Assembly (NCBI RefSeq): GCF_905220365.1
Contig: NC_061143.1
Coordinates: forward strand, 1,612,001-1,676,000
DNA length: 64,000 nucleotides
From: Vanessa cardui
Lineage: Eukaryota > Arthropoda > Insecta > Lepidoptera > Nymphalidae
Direction: 5' to 3'
A model generated the notes under the pieces. It was not told where the DNA came from and did not search any database. It saw only the letters and a list, made by a program, of their open reading frames with translations. The position numbers and the translations under genes were made by a program. Positions 62,431-64,000 of the stretch are shown piece after piece (position 1 is the first letter of the stretch; the number at the start of each line of letters is the position of its first letter).

Positions 62431-63425
62431 TACAGGGTTATTGGTAATTTGACGTATATCCGTTAGGTGATAGGGGTGACTAGTTGGACTATTGAGGAGG
62501 ATTTCATATGAGGATGTTTTGTACACTTTTTCAATCCAATGAACATGTCATTATGATAGTAAGTAATCCCATCTTGATCAAATGTAGCTTCCAATGGTTC
62601 AGAGTTATTTTCCAAATAAGACGCGACTCCTGAATACGCGTTAAGCTCAATTTAAAAAAAAATTAAGTCTTTTCAGGGACTTCTTCGTGAGAATAGTAAG
62701 GATTGAATTGCAGAATTGTATATACTGTAGAACATGCTGTGTGTGCTGTGCTCTTTTATAGAGAGTTTCTCGGATTCGATTATTAATACTTTAATTAAGC
62801 TATATTACAAAATGTCTTATTTATAACTTAGCTATTAAACTGTTTCTGTTCCAATTTTTTTTTAAATTTGTATTAAGTAGGTTTTTTTTCATTAGTTGTT
62901 ATTTTTAGTTAATTTTGAGGGAATTTTAAAGAACGACCTTTAATACGAATTCGTTCAAGTTCGACTACGAATTTCCACCAGCGTCCTTTCTGATCAATTT
63001 AGTTCGATTGATTTGAAATAATTTCCTTCTTTTTATAATTTTTTGGAAAGATGAGAAAACGGTTATGTTTTAAAAATAATCTGTAGGCCAAGATTTATTA
63101 TTTATTTTTTAGTTTTTAAGGCGTTTTTGAGGAAAAAAAATCAAAAATATGTTGAAATAATTTAGTTTTCCGTCTCGCATTTTTAAATTCGGACCAATGA
63201 TTATTGTTTAAATATTGACAAATATCTAGTGTTTAATCGTTTTAATAAAACAAAAGAAAAAAATAGATTTTTATTGATACTTTTTTAAATAAATTGAAAA
63301 AAGCTAAAAAACGTGATAACTCAAAAATGGTTCACTTTTGGATTATGCATATGGGGGTTAAAATTATTTCAAATAGTCACCCCTATCACCTAACGGATAT
63401 ACGTCGAATTACCAATAACCCTGTA
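62431..63425. mobile_element. Element Q: ~1-kb DNA element with 52-bp inverted termini, inside hAT-2
   Basis: 62431-62482 (TACAGGGTTATTGGTAATTT...) and 63374-63425 are reverse complements with one mismatch in 52. TA at both outer edges could be the target duplication. The ~890-bp interior is AT-rich and has no transposase frame. Superfamily unknown to me. Confidence 0.7.
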
Positions 63426-64000
63426 CATAGAGTGTATCAGAAATTTTACAATCTGTCTTACACATTTCAAAAGTAATGACACTCTCTAAAAGGTTTATCT
63501 TATTTAGTATCTAAAATTACTAACGTGACATTATGACATCAAAAATTAGTATCTTAATAAAATATGAATACGGGTATGATTATTATTGCCTCTAGTCTTT
63601 GCGTAAAATGAATCATTTTGTTTGGATTAATTGTCGTATCTAGACAAAACGGCTTAATTTTCTGAAGAAATCAATAAATACTTACGTTTTGTTTGTTTAA
63701 TTAGCGCAAAATATTTTTTTGATAATACGATAGCGGTTATCGAAAAAAATTCGGGGGGGGTTTGAACCCCCAAAACCCCCGCCTGCCTACGGCCATGCTT
63801 GCCAAACCGCAAACATGAGGGCCCCATTGCAACTTGGCATCAACAGTTAGGCCAAGACACTCCGCAGAATCAATTGGATCCATCGATTCCCCATTGATGA
63901 GTACATCGGCTTTTACACAGCCGTACATTTGATTTTTTTTATTATTTAGCCTAAGATTATTTACGCACTTCCACTTATACTCCCCTGTTAATCCGCCACT

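Larger units (their letters stand above)
60718..63797. mobile_element. hAT-2: hAT-like element inserted in LINE-D1
   Basis: Termini CAGGGCCGTAGCCAGG (60718-60733) and reverse of CATGGCCGTAGGCAGG (63782-63797), 14 of 16 matched. Exact 8-bp target duplication CTTGCCAA at 60710-60717 and 63798-63805, the length hAT transposases make. After removal of later insertions ~0.55-0.6 kb of non-coding sequence remain, so it was non-autonomous. Both ends carry G/C-rich runs (TTTCGGGGGCGGG; TTCGGGGGGGGTTTG). Confidence 0.75.
60143..63980 (-). mobile_element. LINE-D1 copy, split into 60143-60709 and 63806-63980
   Basis: The left part is the D1 3' region (tail CAAACTCAAACTC) plus RT C-terminus with breaks. 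The right part codes for KADVLINGESMDPIDSAE, LGLTVDAKLQWGPHV in reverse and ends with the 5' truncation at GCGTAAATAATCTTAGG. ~150 bp of D1 between GGCAAG and TGCTACAG are missing, apparently deleted before hAT-2 arrived. Confidence 0.82.
59901..64000. mobile_element. hAT-1: outer hAT-like element, right end at the window edge
   Basis: The left end CAGTGGCGGACTAAG (59901) and the last bases AATCCGCCACT (63990-64000) are inverted counterparts, lacking only the final G. 59901-60142 also shows GAGGCCCGGGGGCAAAG and GAGGCCCCCGGTGAG, typical of hAT-like non-autonomous ends. All between 60143 and ~63980 is later insertion. The original was therefore ~260 bp of non-coding sequence. Confidence 0.6.

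Overview
This looks like nuclear DNA of a lepidopteran, probably a butterfly. It is AT-rich and intron-bearing, and it is packed with tRNA-derived SINEs, 3'-end fragments of several LINE lineages, short inverted-repeat DNA elements and Helitron-like repeats of kinds familiar from butterfly and moth genomes. The species cannot be named from the sequence.

One conventional host gene is recognisable: BBS5, a subunit of the ciliary BBSome, on the minus strand. Six coding exons (11435 down to 2913) were assembled by hand. All junctions are GT-AG, all phases agree, and together they give 274 codons without a stop. The last ~65 residues expected from the human protein lie to the left of the window. 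About 55 bp upstream of the start codon is a 13/14 match to the X-box bound by RFX transcription factors, the usual switch of ciliary genes. Each of introns 1 to 5 carries at least one mobile element.

Nearly everything else is mobile DNA. SINE-A (27 copies or pieces) has a tRNA-like head and a GTT-repeat or TTACTTTAC tail. SINE-B (15) ends in CCATAAAAAA and shares that 3' tail with LINE-T (6 copies), its likely source of reverse transcriptase. SINE-C (6) has a second tRNA-like head. LINE-D occurs as three subfamilies: D1 (38.8-41.7 kb, nearly full RT with frameshifts), D2 (58.1-59.4 kb, unbroken RT frame) and D3 (3' ends). There are also R1-type fragments, two neighbouring C-termini of LINEs with a restriction-like endonuclease (47.3-48.4 kb), an RTE-like tail and several smaller LINE tails.

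The right end (59.9-64.0 kb) is a stack of nested insertions. An outer hAT-like element, whose right end coincides with the window edge, contains a LINE-D1 copy. That copy was split by a second hAT-like element with an exact 8-bp target duplication, and inside that one lie a degenerate LINE-T and a 1-kb element with 52-bp inverted termini. Smaller nests occur at 33.6-34.0, 52.1-52.8 and 53.9-54.5 kb. No second host gene, conventional tRNA, rRNA or CRISPR array was found. All identifications rest on reading and remembered family features; no searches were run.
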